A stretch of DNA of 64,000 bases from JANQHS01 sp965267505 (GTDB lineage Bacteria > Bacteroidota > Bacteroidia > Cytophagales > CCMP332): positions 2,170,001-2,234,000 of the forward strand of contig OZ254081.1 of NCBI GenBank assembly GCA_965267505.1, written 5' to 3'. The stretch's first letter is position 1, and every line of letters starts with the position of its first letter. Below are positions 25,125 through 34,015 of this stretch, piece by piece. The position numbers were made by a program, and so were the translations under genes. Under the pieces are notes generated by a model that was given only the letters and a program-made list of their open reading frames with translations, did not search any database and was not told where the DNA came from.

Positions 25125-27359
25125 TCAATCAAATAAGCCTTTCTTTTCTACCGTGCTTGATTCTTCAGCATCATCCTCATCGGACGAGGTGCTTTCCTCA
25201 TTTTCACTATTCGGAATTTGGTTTTCTGTATCTACTGATGGGTTTGTTTCAACGGCACTCTCCTCATGCGATTCTTCAGCATGGGCCTCATTTTCCTTTT
25301 CCATTCCATCAGGCTTAGGTACATTTTGAGCAATGGGTTCTACTTCGGTTGCTGATTCATTTTGAGCAGGTTCGGCCTTGGGCTCCTTTTTTTCTTCCTG
25401 TGACCTGTTGAGGAATTCCTCATAGGTTGTTGGCTTTTCAAAAGGCCTTTTTCCAATCAGCTTTTCAAGATCATACTGATAAATTATCTCTTTCTTCAGG
25501 AGTTCCTTTGCAACGGTTTCCAATTCAGTTTTTTTGGATTGTAGTAATTGCTTGGTTCTTTCGTAGGCAGAATCAACGATCTTCTTCACCTCCTCATCAA
25601 TCGTTTTAGAGGTAGCCTCAGAATAAGGCTTGGTAAAGGCATAATCGCTCTGCTTGGAATCGTAGAAAGAAAGATTACCGATCTTATTATTCATCCCGTA
25701 AATAGTGACCATTCCATAGGCCATTTTTGTAATCCTTTCAAGATCACTTAGTGCTCCGGTTGAGATTTTTCCAAAGATCAAGTCTTCAGCAGCCCTTCCT
25801 CCAAGAGCCATACATAGCTCGTCGAAAAGTTGTTCTGTTGTATGAAGGAACTGTTCCTTGGGCAGGTATTGCGCGTAACCCAAAGCAGCAATTCCTCTAG
25901 GAACAATACTCACCTTTACCAATGGATCAGCATGTTCTAGGAACCAACCGGCAACTGCATGGCCTGCCTCATGATAGGCAACGATCTTTTTTTCCTCTGG
26001 AGAAATGATCTTGGTTTTCTTTTCAAGTCCACCAATCACCCGGTCGATAGCATCCTGGAAGTCGTCCATGTGGACCTCATTTCTGTTTTTTCTTGCCGCT
26101 ATCAAGGCAGATTCATTACATACATTGGCGATCTCTGCTCCAGCGAAGCCCGGTGTTTGAGCTGCCAATTTCTTAGCGTCAACCTCACTATTGAGTTTAA
26201 GATCTTTCATGTGGACTTTGAAAATAGCTTCTCTTCCAGCGATGTCAGGCTTATCAATAGAGATCTGACGATCGAAACGCCCAGGTCTTAACAAGGCAGA
26301 ATCAAGGACATCAGGGCGGTTGGTTGCTGCTAGGATAATAACTCCAGAATCCGTTGAGAATCCATCCATTTCTACCAACAAGCTGTTCAAAGTGTTTTCT
26401 CTTTCATCATTCGCGCCTGGCAGCTGGCCCCTACCTCGGCTTCTTCCAATTGCATCGATCTCATCAATGAAAATGATCGCCGGAGCTTTTTCCTTAGCTT
26501 GTTTGAATAAGTCTCTTACTCTGGCCGCACCGACTCCTACAAACATTTCAACGAAGTCTGAACCTGATAGAGAGAAAAAAGGCACACCGGCTTCTCCAGC
26601 GACGGCCTTTGCCAAAAGGGTTTTTCCGGTTCCCGGAGCACCAACCAACAGAGCTCCTTTAGGGATTTTTCCACCGAGCTTGGTGAATTTGCTGGGTTCC
26701 TTAAGGAATTCAACAATCTCCTTAACCTCTTCTTTCCCTTCTTCAACACCAGCTACGTCTTTGAAAGTGATCTTAACCTGATTTTCGGTGTCGAAAAGAG
26801 CAGCCTTTGATTTTCCTATATTGAATAATTGCCCGCCAGGACCTCCTCCACCGGTCATTCTTCTCATGAGGAACCAGAATCCAAATAGAATCAGGAATAA
26901 AAATCCCCAGTTCAATAAGTAACTCGTGATATCGGAGCGACTATCGATCTTATAACCAACCCTGTCTTCTGACGGAATCTTAGTTTCAATTTCTTTGAAT
27001 TCACGGTCAAAGGTTTCAACCGACGGAATTTGAAATGAATAGTGAGGACCGTTGTTTACAGTAAAAGGACCTCTATCCTCCAACTCCCTTCTGTATTTCT
27101 CATTCTTAAGAGCTTCTTCTTTCAGAGTAACCTCTACCAGATCCTGGTTTTTAATTAGCACAACTTCCTCTACATCATTGCTCAGCATCATATCCCTGAA
27201 TTTCATTGGAGTGATGGTAATGGTAGAAGAGGCCCTGTTTACGAGAGTAACCAGGATTACCATCCCAACAAGGGCCAGAATAAAGTACATCTGGTAGTTT
27301 GGTCTTCCTCCCTTTCCGGGAAACAGACCCTTGTTGTTTGTTTTTTTGTCTTGTTCCAT
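25125..27359 (-). CDS. ftsH: ATP-dependent zinc metalloprotease FtsH
   Basis: 744 aa from ATG at 27359. An earlier in-frame codon at 27407 would overlap rsfS by 38 bases and add a basic stretch, so it is rejected. Two membrane segments flank a periplasmic domain (residues ~25-140), followed by the AAA module with GAPGTGKT (Walker A) and IIFIDEIDAIG (Walker B), and the zinc protease site HEAGHA. The acidic C-terminal tail (~90 residues rich in E, S and A) is longer than in E. coli. FtsH degrades misfolded membrane proteins and short-lived regulators. It follows rsfS by 10 bases. Confidence 0.96.
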   Translation of the reverse strand: MEQDKKTNNKGLFPGKGGRPNYQMYFILALVGMVILVTLVNRASSTITITPMKFRDMMLSNDVEEVVLIKNQDLVEVTLKEEALKNEKYRRELEDRGPFTVNNGPHYSFQIPSVETFDREFKEIETKIPSEDRVGYKIDSRSDITSYLLNWGFLFLILFGFWFLMRRMTGGGGPGGQLFNIGKSKAALFDTENQVKITFKDVAGVEEGKEEVKEIVEFLKEPSKFTKLGGKIPKGALLVGAPGTGKTLLAKAVAGEAGVPFFSLSGSDFVEMFVGVGAARVRDLFKQAKEKAPAIIFIDEIDAIGRSRGRGQLPGANDERENTLNSLLVEMDGFSTDSGVIILAATNRPDVLDSALLRPGRFDRQISIDKPDIAGREAIFKVHMKDLKLNSEVDAKKLAAQTPGFAGAEIANVCNESALIAARKNRNEVHMDDFQDAIDRVIGGLEKKTKIISPEEKKIVAYHEAGHAVAGWFLEHADPLVKVSIVPRGIAALGYAQYLPKEQFLHTTEQLFDELCMALGGRAAEDLIFGKISTGALSDLERITKMAYGMVTIYGMNNKIGNLSFYDSKQSDYAFTKPYSEATSKTIDEEVKKIVDSAYERTKQLLQSKKTELETVAKELLKKEIIYQYDLEKLIGKRPFEKPTTYEEFLNRSQEEKKEPKAEPAQNESATEVEPIAQNVPKPDGMEKENEAHAEESHEESAVETNPSVDTENQIPNSENEESTSSDEDDAEESSTVEKKGLFD

Positions 27360-27369
27360 TTTCTTCTTT

Positions 27370-27774
27370 CTAACCTCCAGCTTTTTCCGTCTCCGGCTGG
27401 GAATCAATTTCTTTTATTCTTGCGTCCCCCCATAATTCTTCAAGAGCAAAAAATTCCCTTTTGTCTTTAACGAAGATATGAGCAACAACGTCTACGTAGT
27501 CCAGGATCACCCATTGATTTTGATCCTTTCCTTCAGACAACCAAGGATCTTCCTTCTTGGTTTTAAAAACCTCTTTTTCAATTTCTTCTGTTATCGCTTC
27601 TACTTGAGTGTCTGAATTTCCAGAGCAGATCACAAGGAAATCTGAAATGGGATTAAAAAGTCCCGTTAGGTCGATCACCACGATATTCTCGGCTTTTTTC
27701 TCTTGCATCCCCTTTATGATGCTTTCCACTAAAACTGAAGAACTATTTTTTTTTGCTCTTTTTACCTTTGCCAA
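27370..27774 (-). CDS. rsfS: Ribosomal silencing factor RsfS (Iojap)
   Basis: 134 aa from a proposed TTG at 27774, which leaves about 20 residues before the conserved ESIIKGMQEKKAENIVVIDL, the usual spacing. An upstream in-frame TTG at 27816 would overlap the divergent birA start. Further family motifs are ISDFLVICSGNS, WVILDYVDVVAHIF and FFALEELWGDA. RsfS binds ribosomal protein uL14 and blocks subunit joining when nutrients run low. It heads a minus-strand operon rsfS-ftsH-lpxH. Confidence 0.88.
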   Translation of the reverse strand: MAKVKRAKKNSSSVLVESIIKGMQEKKAENIVVIDLTGLFNPISDFLVICSGNSDTQVEAITEEIEKEVFKTKKEDPWLSEGKDQNQWVILDYVDVVAHIFVKDKREFFALEELWGDARIKEIDSQPETEKAGG

Positions 27775-27808
27775 TGAATCGAAGCTATTTTTTAAAACTA
27801 CAAATTCC

Positions 27809-28570
27809 TTGTTCAACCGGAATCCTCCTAGCTATTTATTCGGACATCCTGTCATTTACCTGGACACGGTAGCATCGACCAATGATTATGCCAAAGACCT
27901 TCTTGTCAGGGAGCCTAAAAAGGACTCGTTTATCGTAGTCGCTGGCGATCAAACAAAGGGGAAAGGTCGAAGAGGAAATGAATGGTATTTTGAAAAGGGA
28001 AAAGATCTTGCAATGACCTTTGTCGTCAATGGTTTAAAGTTTCCTTCAAGCAAGGCTTTTCTATTAAATATGATCAGTTCCTTAGCAATTAGCAGAACAT
28101 TGGACTCAATTCTGGGTGGGCCCTTTTCCACAATCAAATGGCCAAACGATATTCTGATCAATTCCAATAAGATTTCGGGTATATTGATTGAGAATATGTT
28201 GAAGGATCGGAAGATTGAAACCAGTATAATTGGCATTGGAATCAATGTAAACCAGCAATATGGCCTTCCAAGAACCACTTCTATCCTGAAGATCCTTAAG
28301 GAAGACTTTGATGCTTTAAAGGTTTTGGAATTACTTGTTTCCCAGCTTGAAGGATTCCTATCCAACTGGAAAAAAGAAGAGCTTGAGATAAAAGAAAGTT
28401 ATAACCAATCTCTTTTTGGCAAAGGTTCACATGTGAGTTTTCAAAAAGACGAAGAATTAAAAGAAGGCATTTTCCTGGGACTGGATGCCAATGGAAAGAT
28501 CATGGTAGAGATTATGGGAAAAGCTCAAAAGTTTTCGCAAGAAGCCATTGAAAAATTAAGATTTGAGTAA
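27809..28570 (+). CDS. birA: Biotin--[acetyl-CoA-carboxylase] ligase
   Basis: 253 aa from TTG at 27809. The frame is open further upstream across the antisense of rsfS, but that part is a shadow; the conserved domain begins directly after TTG with YLDTVASTNDYAKDL. The biotin-binding GKGRRGNEWYFEKGKDL motif, KWPNDILINSNKISGILIE and IGIGINVN are present. No DNA-binding domain precedes it, so this is a group I ligase that attaches biotin to carboxylases and does not repress transcription. The divergent gap to rsfS is only 34 bases. Confidence 0.9.
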   Translation: MFNRNPPSYLFGHPVIYLDTVASTNDYAKDLLVREPKKDSFIVVAGDQTKGKGRRGNEWYFEKGKDLAMTFVVNGLKFPSSKAFLLNMISSLAISRTLDSILGGPFSTIKWPNDILINSNKISGILIENMLKDRKIETSIIGIGINVNQQYGLPRTTSILKILKEDFDALKVLELLVSQLEGFLSNWKKEELEIKESYNQSLFGKGSHVSFQKDEELKEGIFLGLDANGKIMVEIMGKAQKFSQEAIEKLRFE

Positions 28571-28648
28571 TTTTCAAGGGCCTGAACTTTTGTCATGAAG
28601 ATTGGAATTCTTTTAAATGGATTTTTGTTTTCCTTGCTTGCGAATAGA

Positions 28649-29245
28649 ATGAGAATTGCATTGATCGTTTTTTCCCTGCTGATACCTGTCCTGGGGTCTG
28701 CACAAGGGCTTAAGTCCAAGGATTATGTAGTTACTAAAAAGGGAGATACGGTATACGGCTTTATCCAATCCCTTTCAAATTCAAAGATTAGCCTCGCCAG
28801 AACTACGGACAAATCCATGAGTGTCAGAAAATATCGAGTTTATGAACTGGATTGCCTGGTGATGAAGGATACTGTTTACAAAGGTGTCAAGATCAATCCT
28901 ATTGGAGCCCCTTCGACCACCGTTATCATGAAACTTTTGCTTGAAGGCCAAGTCCAACTTTATCAAAGGGAAATAAGAAAGACTGAAATGTGGAAGCCCT
29001 CTGAAGATCAGGATTTCTCCGGGATCATGGGCAAGGTTCTTTACCGTGAATATTATGTAGTAAAAGGCAAAAAAGCCTTCAAGGTTACAAGGGAAAATTT
29101 CTTTGATGTTTGCCCACAGGTATTTTATGATCAGGACTTCATCAAGAATAAGTTTCGGGATCAAAAATATAAGTACCAAAACCTCGAACAATTGGTGATG
29201 GATTATAATTATATGGCTGAAAACCCAGAGGCCACAAACCAATGA
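28649..29245 (+). CDS. Uncharacterised exported protein (198 aa)
   Basis: Starting at ATG 28649 gives a clean signal peptide (MRIALIVFSLLIPVLGSAQG); the earlier in-frame ATG at 28595 would add 18 residues. After it comes KDYVVTKKGDTVYGFIQSL, a pattern I associate with small Bacteroidota exported proteins but cannot name, followed by a mainly beta-strand region (KAFKVTRENFFDVCPQVF) and a helical tail. No membrane anchor, lipobox or T9SS domain is visible, so a periplasmic location is likely. It lies between birA and the PurF-like gene on the same strand. Function unknown. Confidence 0.75.
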   Translation: MRIALIVFSLLIPVLGSAQGLKSKDYVVTKKGDTVYGFIQSLSNSKISLARTTDKSMSVRKYRVYELDCLVMKDTVYKGVKINPIGAPSTTVIMKLLLEGQVQLYQREIRKTEMWKPSEDQDFSGIMGKVLYREYYVVKGKKAFKVTRENFFDVCPQVFYDQDFIKNKFRDQKYKYQNLEQLVMDYNYMAENPEATNQ

Positions 29246-29288
29246 CAATGTCCTTAACTTTGCATTGGAAAGCCCAGAATATAGGATC

Positions 29289-31181
29289 ATGAGCGACCAG
29301 ATCAAACATGAGTGCGGAATAGCTCTCTTAAGGCTTAAGAAGCCTTTGCAGTACTACATTGACAAGTACGGTTCGCCACTGTTTCCTATGAACAAATTGT
29401 ATCTCCTGATGGAGAAACAGCACAACAGGGGCCAGGATGGGGCTGGCATCGGGACCGTAAAGCTTCAATCCACTCCTGGAGTAAAATATATCAGCCGGAT
29501 TCGATCGGTTGCCAAACACCCTATTGAGGATCTTTTTGAAAGGGTACAAAAGAACTATCGAAAAGCCTACACCAAGGACAAAGACAAGTACTTGAATGCA
29601 GAGTGGATCAAGAAAAAAGTTGATCATTCTGGAGAGGTTTTGTTAGGTCATTTGCGTTACGGAACCCATGGAAAAAATACCCTTTCGGTGACCCATCCAA
29701 GGGTTAGGGAAAGTAACTGGAAAAGCAGGAATCTTGTCATGGCAGGCAATTTCAACCTGACCAATGTGGATGAGTTATTCCATTTCATGATGGGAATAGG
29801 GCAGCATCCCAGAGAAATGACAGATACAGTCACTGTCATGGAAAAAATTGGTCATTTTTTGGATCAGGCGAATGATGAGATCATCCAGGAATATAAGGAC
29901 CAGTTGAATCCGCAGGAACTAGGGCTGTTCATAGAAGATAATCTGGACCTTAATCAGGTCCTTAGGAAGGCTACTCGAGATTTTGATGGGGGCTTTGTTA
30001 TGGCTGGGCTAACCGGTTATGGAGCTGGTTTTGTTGCAAGGGATCCAAACGGGATCAGACCAGGCTACTACTATTCCGACGATGAATTCCTTGTTGTAGC
30101 ATCGGAAAAACCTGCGATAAAAACTGCTTTCAACATTGATTTTGAAGCGATACAGGAAATACCAAGAGGAAATGCCCTGATCTTCGATAAGTCGGGAAAT
30201 CATAAGGTAGAGGCCTTTACGGATGAGAAAGAAAAGAAGAGCTGCAGTTTTGAGAGGATATATTTCTCAAGGGGCACCGATCCTGATATCTATCGTGAAA
30301 GAAAAAAACTAGGCCAGCTTTTGGTTCCTCAGGTCATGGAAGAGATCGACTATGATCTTGAGAATACAGTGTTCTCCTACATTCCCAACACGGCTGAGAC
30401 CGCATTCCTGGGAATGATCGAAGAGCTGGAAAAGGAACTTAACCGCCAGAAGGTAAAACAACTGGCAGCAGGAAAATTATCTGAAGAGGAAAGAGAAAAG
30501 GTCCTGAGCAAAAGAGTAAGAGTGGAGAAATTGGTGATCAAGGATGCAAAACTCAGAACATTCATAACCAATGATGACAAAAGAGATGATATGGTGGCCC
30601 ATGTCTATGATACAACCTATGAGGTCATCAATAAAGGTGTAGATACCCTGGTAGTAATGGATGATTCGATTGTTCGGGGAACCACTCTAGAGAAAAGTAT
30701 TTTGCAGATTCTGGATCGTTTGAATCCTAAAAAGATCGTGATCGTTTCCTCTGCTCCCCAGATCAGATATCCCGATTGTTATGGAATTGATATGTCTAGG
30801 ATGCAGGAATTTGTTGCTTTCAGGGCTTTATTAAAGCTCATTGAAGAAAATAACAAAGAAGATCTTCTGGACCGGATCAAGGTGAAATGTGAAAAAAGCC
30901 TTGGGGGAGAGACTGGAGAAAGTTTGAATCATGTAAAAGAGTTATACGACGAGTTTTCAAACCAGGAGATTTCAGACACTATTGCAAGGATCATCTCCAC
31001 CGACGATATAAGTGCTGAAGTAAAAGTGATTTACCAGACCCTTGAGGGTTTACATTCAGCTTCACCCGAGCATACCGGAGATTGGTATTTTTCCGGAAAC
31101 TACCCTACCTCTGGAGGAAACCGAGTAGTCAATAAGTCCTACTTAAATTTTATGAAAGGAAGCCTTGAGAGGGCGTATTGA
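29289..31181 (+). CDS. Long PurF-like amidophosphoribosyltransferase family protein
   Basis: 630 aa from ATG 29289 (an in-frame TTG at 29265 is a less likely start). The N-terminal glutaminase domain starts IKHECGIALLRL with the probable nucleophile Cys at residue 9, and contains QHNRGQDGAGIG and LGHLRYGTHG. The phosphoribosyltransferase signature VVMDDSIVRGTTLEKS lies near residue 470. It is longer than classical PurF (~500 aa) and carries a charged insertion (residues ~375-420). Bacteroidota encode such a long form often alongside an ordinary PurF; whether this one makes phosphoribosylamine for purines is not settled. It abuts the convergent Fe-S gene with no gap. Confidence 0.82.
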   Translation: MSDQIKHECGIALLRLKKPLQYYIDKYGSPLFPMNKLYLLMEKQHNRGQDGAGIGTVKLQSTPGVKYISRIRSVAKHPIEDLFERVQKNYRKAYTKDKDKYLNAEWIKKKVDHSGEVLLGHLRYGTHGKNTLSVTHPRVRESNWKSRNLVMAGNFNLTNVDELFHFMMGIGQHPREMTDTVTVMEKIGHFLDQANDEIIQEYKDQLNPQELGLFIEDNLDLNQVLRKATRDFDGGFVMAGLTGYGAGFVARDPNGIRPGYYYSDDEFLVVASEKPAIKTAFNIDFEAIQEIPRGNALIFDKSGNHKVEAFTDEKEKKSCSFERIYFSRGTDPDIYRERKKLGQLLVPQVMEEIDYDLENTVFSYIPNTAETAFLGMIEELEKELNRQKVKQLAAGKLSEEEREKVLSKRVRVEKLVIKDAKLRTFITNDDKRDDMVAHVYDTTYEVINKGVDTLVVMDDSIVRGTTLEKSILQILDRLNPKKIVIVSSAPQIRYPDCYGIDMSRMQEFVAFRALLKLIEENNKEDLLDRIKVKCEKSLGGETGESLNHVKELYDEFSNQEISDTIARIISTDDISAEVKVIYQTLEGLHSASPEHTGDWYFSGNYPTSGGNRVVNKSYLNFMKGSLERAY

Positions 31182-31508
31182 TTAAACGGAGAATGATTCT
31201 CCGCACCCACAGGTTCTGGATGCATTCGGATTAATGAACTGAAATCCTTTTCCGTTCAATCCATCAGAGAAATCAAGAGTAGTTCCAAGTAAGTAAAGAA
31301 GGCTCCTTTTGTCCACTAGGATTTTCACGCCTTTATCTTCAAAGATTTCGTCCTCCTCCTTGCTGCTTTCATCAAAACTTAGATCATACATAAGCCCGGA
31401 ACAGCCTCCACCCTTTACAGAAACCCTAAGGTTGGATTGAGGCGAGAAACCTTCGTTTTCTCTTAATTCCCCTATTTTTTCCTTTGCTATGTCTGTTACC
31501 TGAATCAT
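31182..31508 (-). CDS. A-type iron-sulfur carrier protein (IscA/ErpA/HesB family)
   Basis: 108 aa with the three conserved cysteines of the family: GGCSGLMYDL near the middle and CGCGESF at the C terminus. A-type carriers pass Fe-S clusters to apo-proteins. The end touches the stop of the PurF-like gene. A hairpin CGGAGAA / TTCTCCG lies within its last codons (31187-31203) and may serve as a weak bidirectional terminator. Confidence 0.9.
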   Translation of the reverse strand: MIQVTDIAKEKIGELRENEGFSPQSNLRVSVKGGGCSGLMYDLSFDESSKEEDEIFEDKGVKILVDKRSLLYLLGTTLDFSDGLNGKGFQFINPNASRTCGCGESFSV

Positions 31509-31517
31509 TCTAACAAA

Positions 31518-31925
31518 TTAAGATACCGGATTAAGTACAACACTAAAAACACTTATAGTGTTCATATCCCTTCCATAATAAAGCTTATCAAGGGCATCGT
31601 AAATGTTGTTAGCGCGAAAATAACTAGTATGAAGTTCACTTTCACCATCGGCAACCCACTGTATCGTATAACTGTTCTCCTTTTGCTTCTTCTCTCTCAC
31701 ATAATTGAACATACGCTTTAAGGCATCTATCTTATCGATTCCTACTTCCTTATGAAATAGGAAAGATTGATTATGCTTTGGGTTTACAGTGATCAGGAAC
31801 AATTCGGTTTGAAGTTCTTTTTCTCTGTAATCGAAAATAAGGTTCTCAGACCTAAGGCCCAGGTAGCTTTTGATCTCCTTCTGAAGACCGGCTATTTCAA
31901 CATTTAAATCCAGGTCAATCGCCAT
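31518..31925 (-). CDS. Conserved uncharacterised protein (135 aa)
   Basis: A soluble protein without signal peptide. The C-terminal half contains TIQWVADGESELHTSYF, then DALDKLYYGRD and TISVFSVVLNP, a motif order that looks like a conserved family I have met in Bacteroidota but cannot name. It lies nine bases upstream of the A-type Fe-S carrier gene and should be co-transcribed with it. Function unknown. Confidence 0.75.
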   Translation of the reverse strand: MAIDLDLNVEIAGLQKEIKSYLGLRSENLIFDYREKELQTELFLITVNPKHNQSFLFHKEVGIDKIDALKRMFNYVREKKQKENSYTIQWVADGESELHTSYFRANNIYDALDKLYYGRDMNTISVFSVVLNPVS

Positions 31926-31991
31926 GATTAATCGTATTAACTTATAGCTTGTTAGCTTTGAACGCGAAAATTATTAAATCTGTTTCTTTTC

Positions 31992-32396
31992 ATGAATAAA
32001 ATTGAGCACATAGGTGTGGCAGTTTCAGATATGGCAAAAGCTAAATCCCTTTTTGACATTTTATTTTACAAGGAAGGGTATAAAACTGAAACGGTTGAAA
32101 GTGAGGGGGTAAACACTCATTTCTATCAAATAGGAGAGTCAAAGATCGAATTATTGGAATCCCTGAATAATGATTCCGCAATCTCAAAATTCATTGCTAA
32201 AAGAGGAGAAGGCATGCATCATATTGCCTTTGATGTTGATGATATTAATGAAGAGATCAGTAGGCTGGAGGAAGCCGGATTTCAAATGATAAACTCTGAA
32301 CCAAAAGAAGGAGCAGATAATAAACTTGTAGCTTTTCTACACCCCAAAAGCACCGGCGGGATACTTGTGGAGCTTTGCCAGGAAAAAGAGAAATGA
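31992..32396 (+). CDS. mce: Methylmalonyl-CoA epimerase
   Basis: 134 aa glyoxalase/VOC-fold protein with two paired modules. The metal ligands are in place: KIEHIGVAV (His), KIELLESL, GMHHIAFDV (His) and GGILVELCQ (Glu). It interconverts the two methylmalonyl-CoA epimers in propionate/odd-chain metabolism. Its stop overlaps the start of thiL as ATGA. The mutase subunits are not in the window. Confidence 0.9.
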   Translation: MNKIEHIGVAVSDMAKAKSLFDILFYKEGYKTETVESEGVNTHFYQIGESKIELLESLNNDSAISKFIAKRGEGMHHIAFDVDDINEEISRLEEAGFQMINSEPKEGADNKLVAFLHPKSTGGILVELCQEKEK

Positions 32397-33436
32397 AAAT
32401 GTCTGAGATCAAGCAAACGAAAATTGAATCTCTGGGAGAATTTGGGCTGATCAATAGGGTTACAAGCCATCTGCAATCTTCAGACCCAGCTGTGATTACA
32501 GGGATAGGAGACGATGCTGCTGTTATTGAATTGGATAAAGAAAATGTCCAGGTAATCTCTTCGGACTCCCTGGTTGAAGGGGTTCATTTCGACCTTTCAT
32601 ATATGCCCCTAATGCATTTAGGATTCAAGATGGCCTCAGTTAATATTTCCGATATCGCTGCTATGAACTGCATTCCAAAATACCTTACCATATCTCTTGG
32701 GATTTCAAGCAAGTTCTCAGTTGAGGCGATTGAAGAGATCTACAAGGGGATACAGCAAGCATGTGATACTTATGGCGTTGAGGTGATCGGAGGGGATACA
32801 ACGGGATCCTTGAAGGGTCTTTTTGCTAATATTACTGTTATTGGTTACGGTAAAAAGAAGGAGATATCCACCAGATCTGCAGCAAAAGAAAAAGATGTTA
32901 TTTGCGTTAGTGGTGACCTGGGCGGTGCATATATGGGCATGCATATTCTAGAAAGGGAAAAGAAAGAGTTTGAATCCAACCCGGAGATGCAACCAGACCT
33001 TGAAGAGTTTGCCTATGTGGTGGGTAGACAATTACGCCCTGAGGCCAGAACTGATCTGGTTCATTTTTTTAAGGAAATGAAAATCACCCCCAGTTCCATG
33101 ATCGATATTTCCGATGGGTTAGCTTCAGAATTGCTGCACCTTTCCAGTCAATCGAAAATGAAATTGATCGTGTATGAGGAGAAGATCCCCATTGCCGAAG
33201 AGACCAGGGAGGCTAGCATTGACTTCAATCTTGATCCAACAGTTGTTAGTTTGAATGGGGGAGAGGATTATGAGTTGTTATTTACCGTAAGCCTTGAAGA
33301 ATTTGAAAAGATCCGGAACAATCCTTCAATTACAGCAATTGGCTATGTTGAAAAGGGAGAAGGTGCAGAAATGGTTTACCGTTCCGGTTCCAGGGAAGCC
33401 CTGACCGCCCAGGGTTGGAATCATTTTGAATCTTAA
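32393..33436 (+). CDS. thiL: Thiamine-monophosphate kinase
   Basis: 347 aa. ThiL hallmarks: GEFGLINRV at the N terminus, GIGDDAAVI, SSDSLVEGVHFD, MASVNISDIAAM, GGDTTGS and IDISDGLASEL. It phosphorylates thiamine phosphate to the active diphosphate. I chose ATG at 32393, which overlaps the mce stop by four bases; another ATG at 32399 is also possible. The stop shares the tetranucleotide TTAA with the stop of the convergent gene. Confidence 0.92.
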   Translation: MKMSEIKQTKIESLGEFGLINRVTSHLQSSDPAVITGIGDDAAVIELDKENVQVISSDSLVEGVHFDLSYMPLMHLGFKMASVNISDIAAMNCIPKYLTISLGISSKFSVEAIEEIYKGIQQACDTYGVEVIGGDTTGSLKGLFANITVIGYGKKKEISTRSAAKEKDVICVSGDLGGAYMGMHILEREKKEFESNPEMQPDLEEFAYVVGRQLRPEARTDLVHFFKEMKITPSSMIDISDGLASELLHLSSQSKMKLIVYEEKIPIAEETREASIDFNLDPTVVSLNGGEDYELLFTVSLEEFEKIRNNPSITAIGYVEKGEGAEMVYRSGSREALTAQGWNHFES

Positions 33437-33807
33437 TCTTCTTCCTCTGGGTAAGGGATGTAAACGAAGTTGTTGAACTCTTCATCCATAACGAACAGAC
33501 AACAGTATTCAGAAGGGTCTTTGTAATTCTCCAAAAACACTTTTGTCTTTTCCTGTTGTATTAGGCCCTTAGCTTGGAAATCTTCGAAAAAACTGAAAAA
33601 TATATTCCAGGACAGATCTCTTTCATCTGAGCTGATCAATAACTGTCCTATGGGTGAAGCTTCCTTGCTTATCGGAAAGATTGGAAAATCAGAAATCTTT
33701 CGTGCTTTTAATTGATAGGATGCTTCTTTCAATAGGCTTGCAATCTTTACAAAATCAATCGTGATGGTACCCAGGTACTTTCCATCTAATTCAGGGCTGT
33801 TTTCCAT
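33433..33807 (-). CDS. Conserved uncharacterised protein (124 aa)
   Basis: A small soluble acidic protein. Notable stretches are GTITIDFVKIASLLKEAS, SPIGQLLISS and the C-terminal CCLFVMDEEFNNFVYIPYPEEED. I recall similar proteins in Bacteroidota without an assigned role. It stands alone and is convergent with thiL, with which it shares a four-base stop-stop overlap. The ~208 bases upstream of it, up to the DnaE gene end, hold nothing I could recognise. Confidence 0.75.
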   Translation of the reverse strand: MENSPELDGKYLGTITIDFVKIASLLKEASYQLKARKISDFPIFPISKEASPIGQLLISSDERDLSWNIFFSFFEDFQAKGLIQQEKTKVFLENYKDPSEYCCLFVMDEEFNNFVYIPYPEEED

Positions 33808-34015
33808 TAAAATCCAGATTTGATAAGAACGATATTTTCCATTTGAGAAATTTGTCTTTCTCCCAATGAGGGAAGGAAAGGGCTAACTATCTTTTTAACT
33901 GCAAACAAAATATATGAAGTGATAAGACCAACCTAACTAAGTTATTGCAAAGATAATGTCATGAGATCGAGTATCAGATTGAGACAAAGGTTTATATAAA
34001 GCTGTCCAAATCCAT

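Noticed and set aside
27608..27808. An N-terminal extension of BirA by 67 residues, possibly a DNA-binding domain
   Set aside because: It is the antisense of rsfS, is rich in Phe and Ser and shows no helix-turn-helix.
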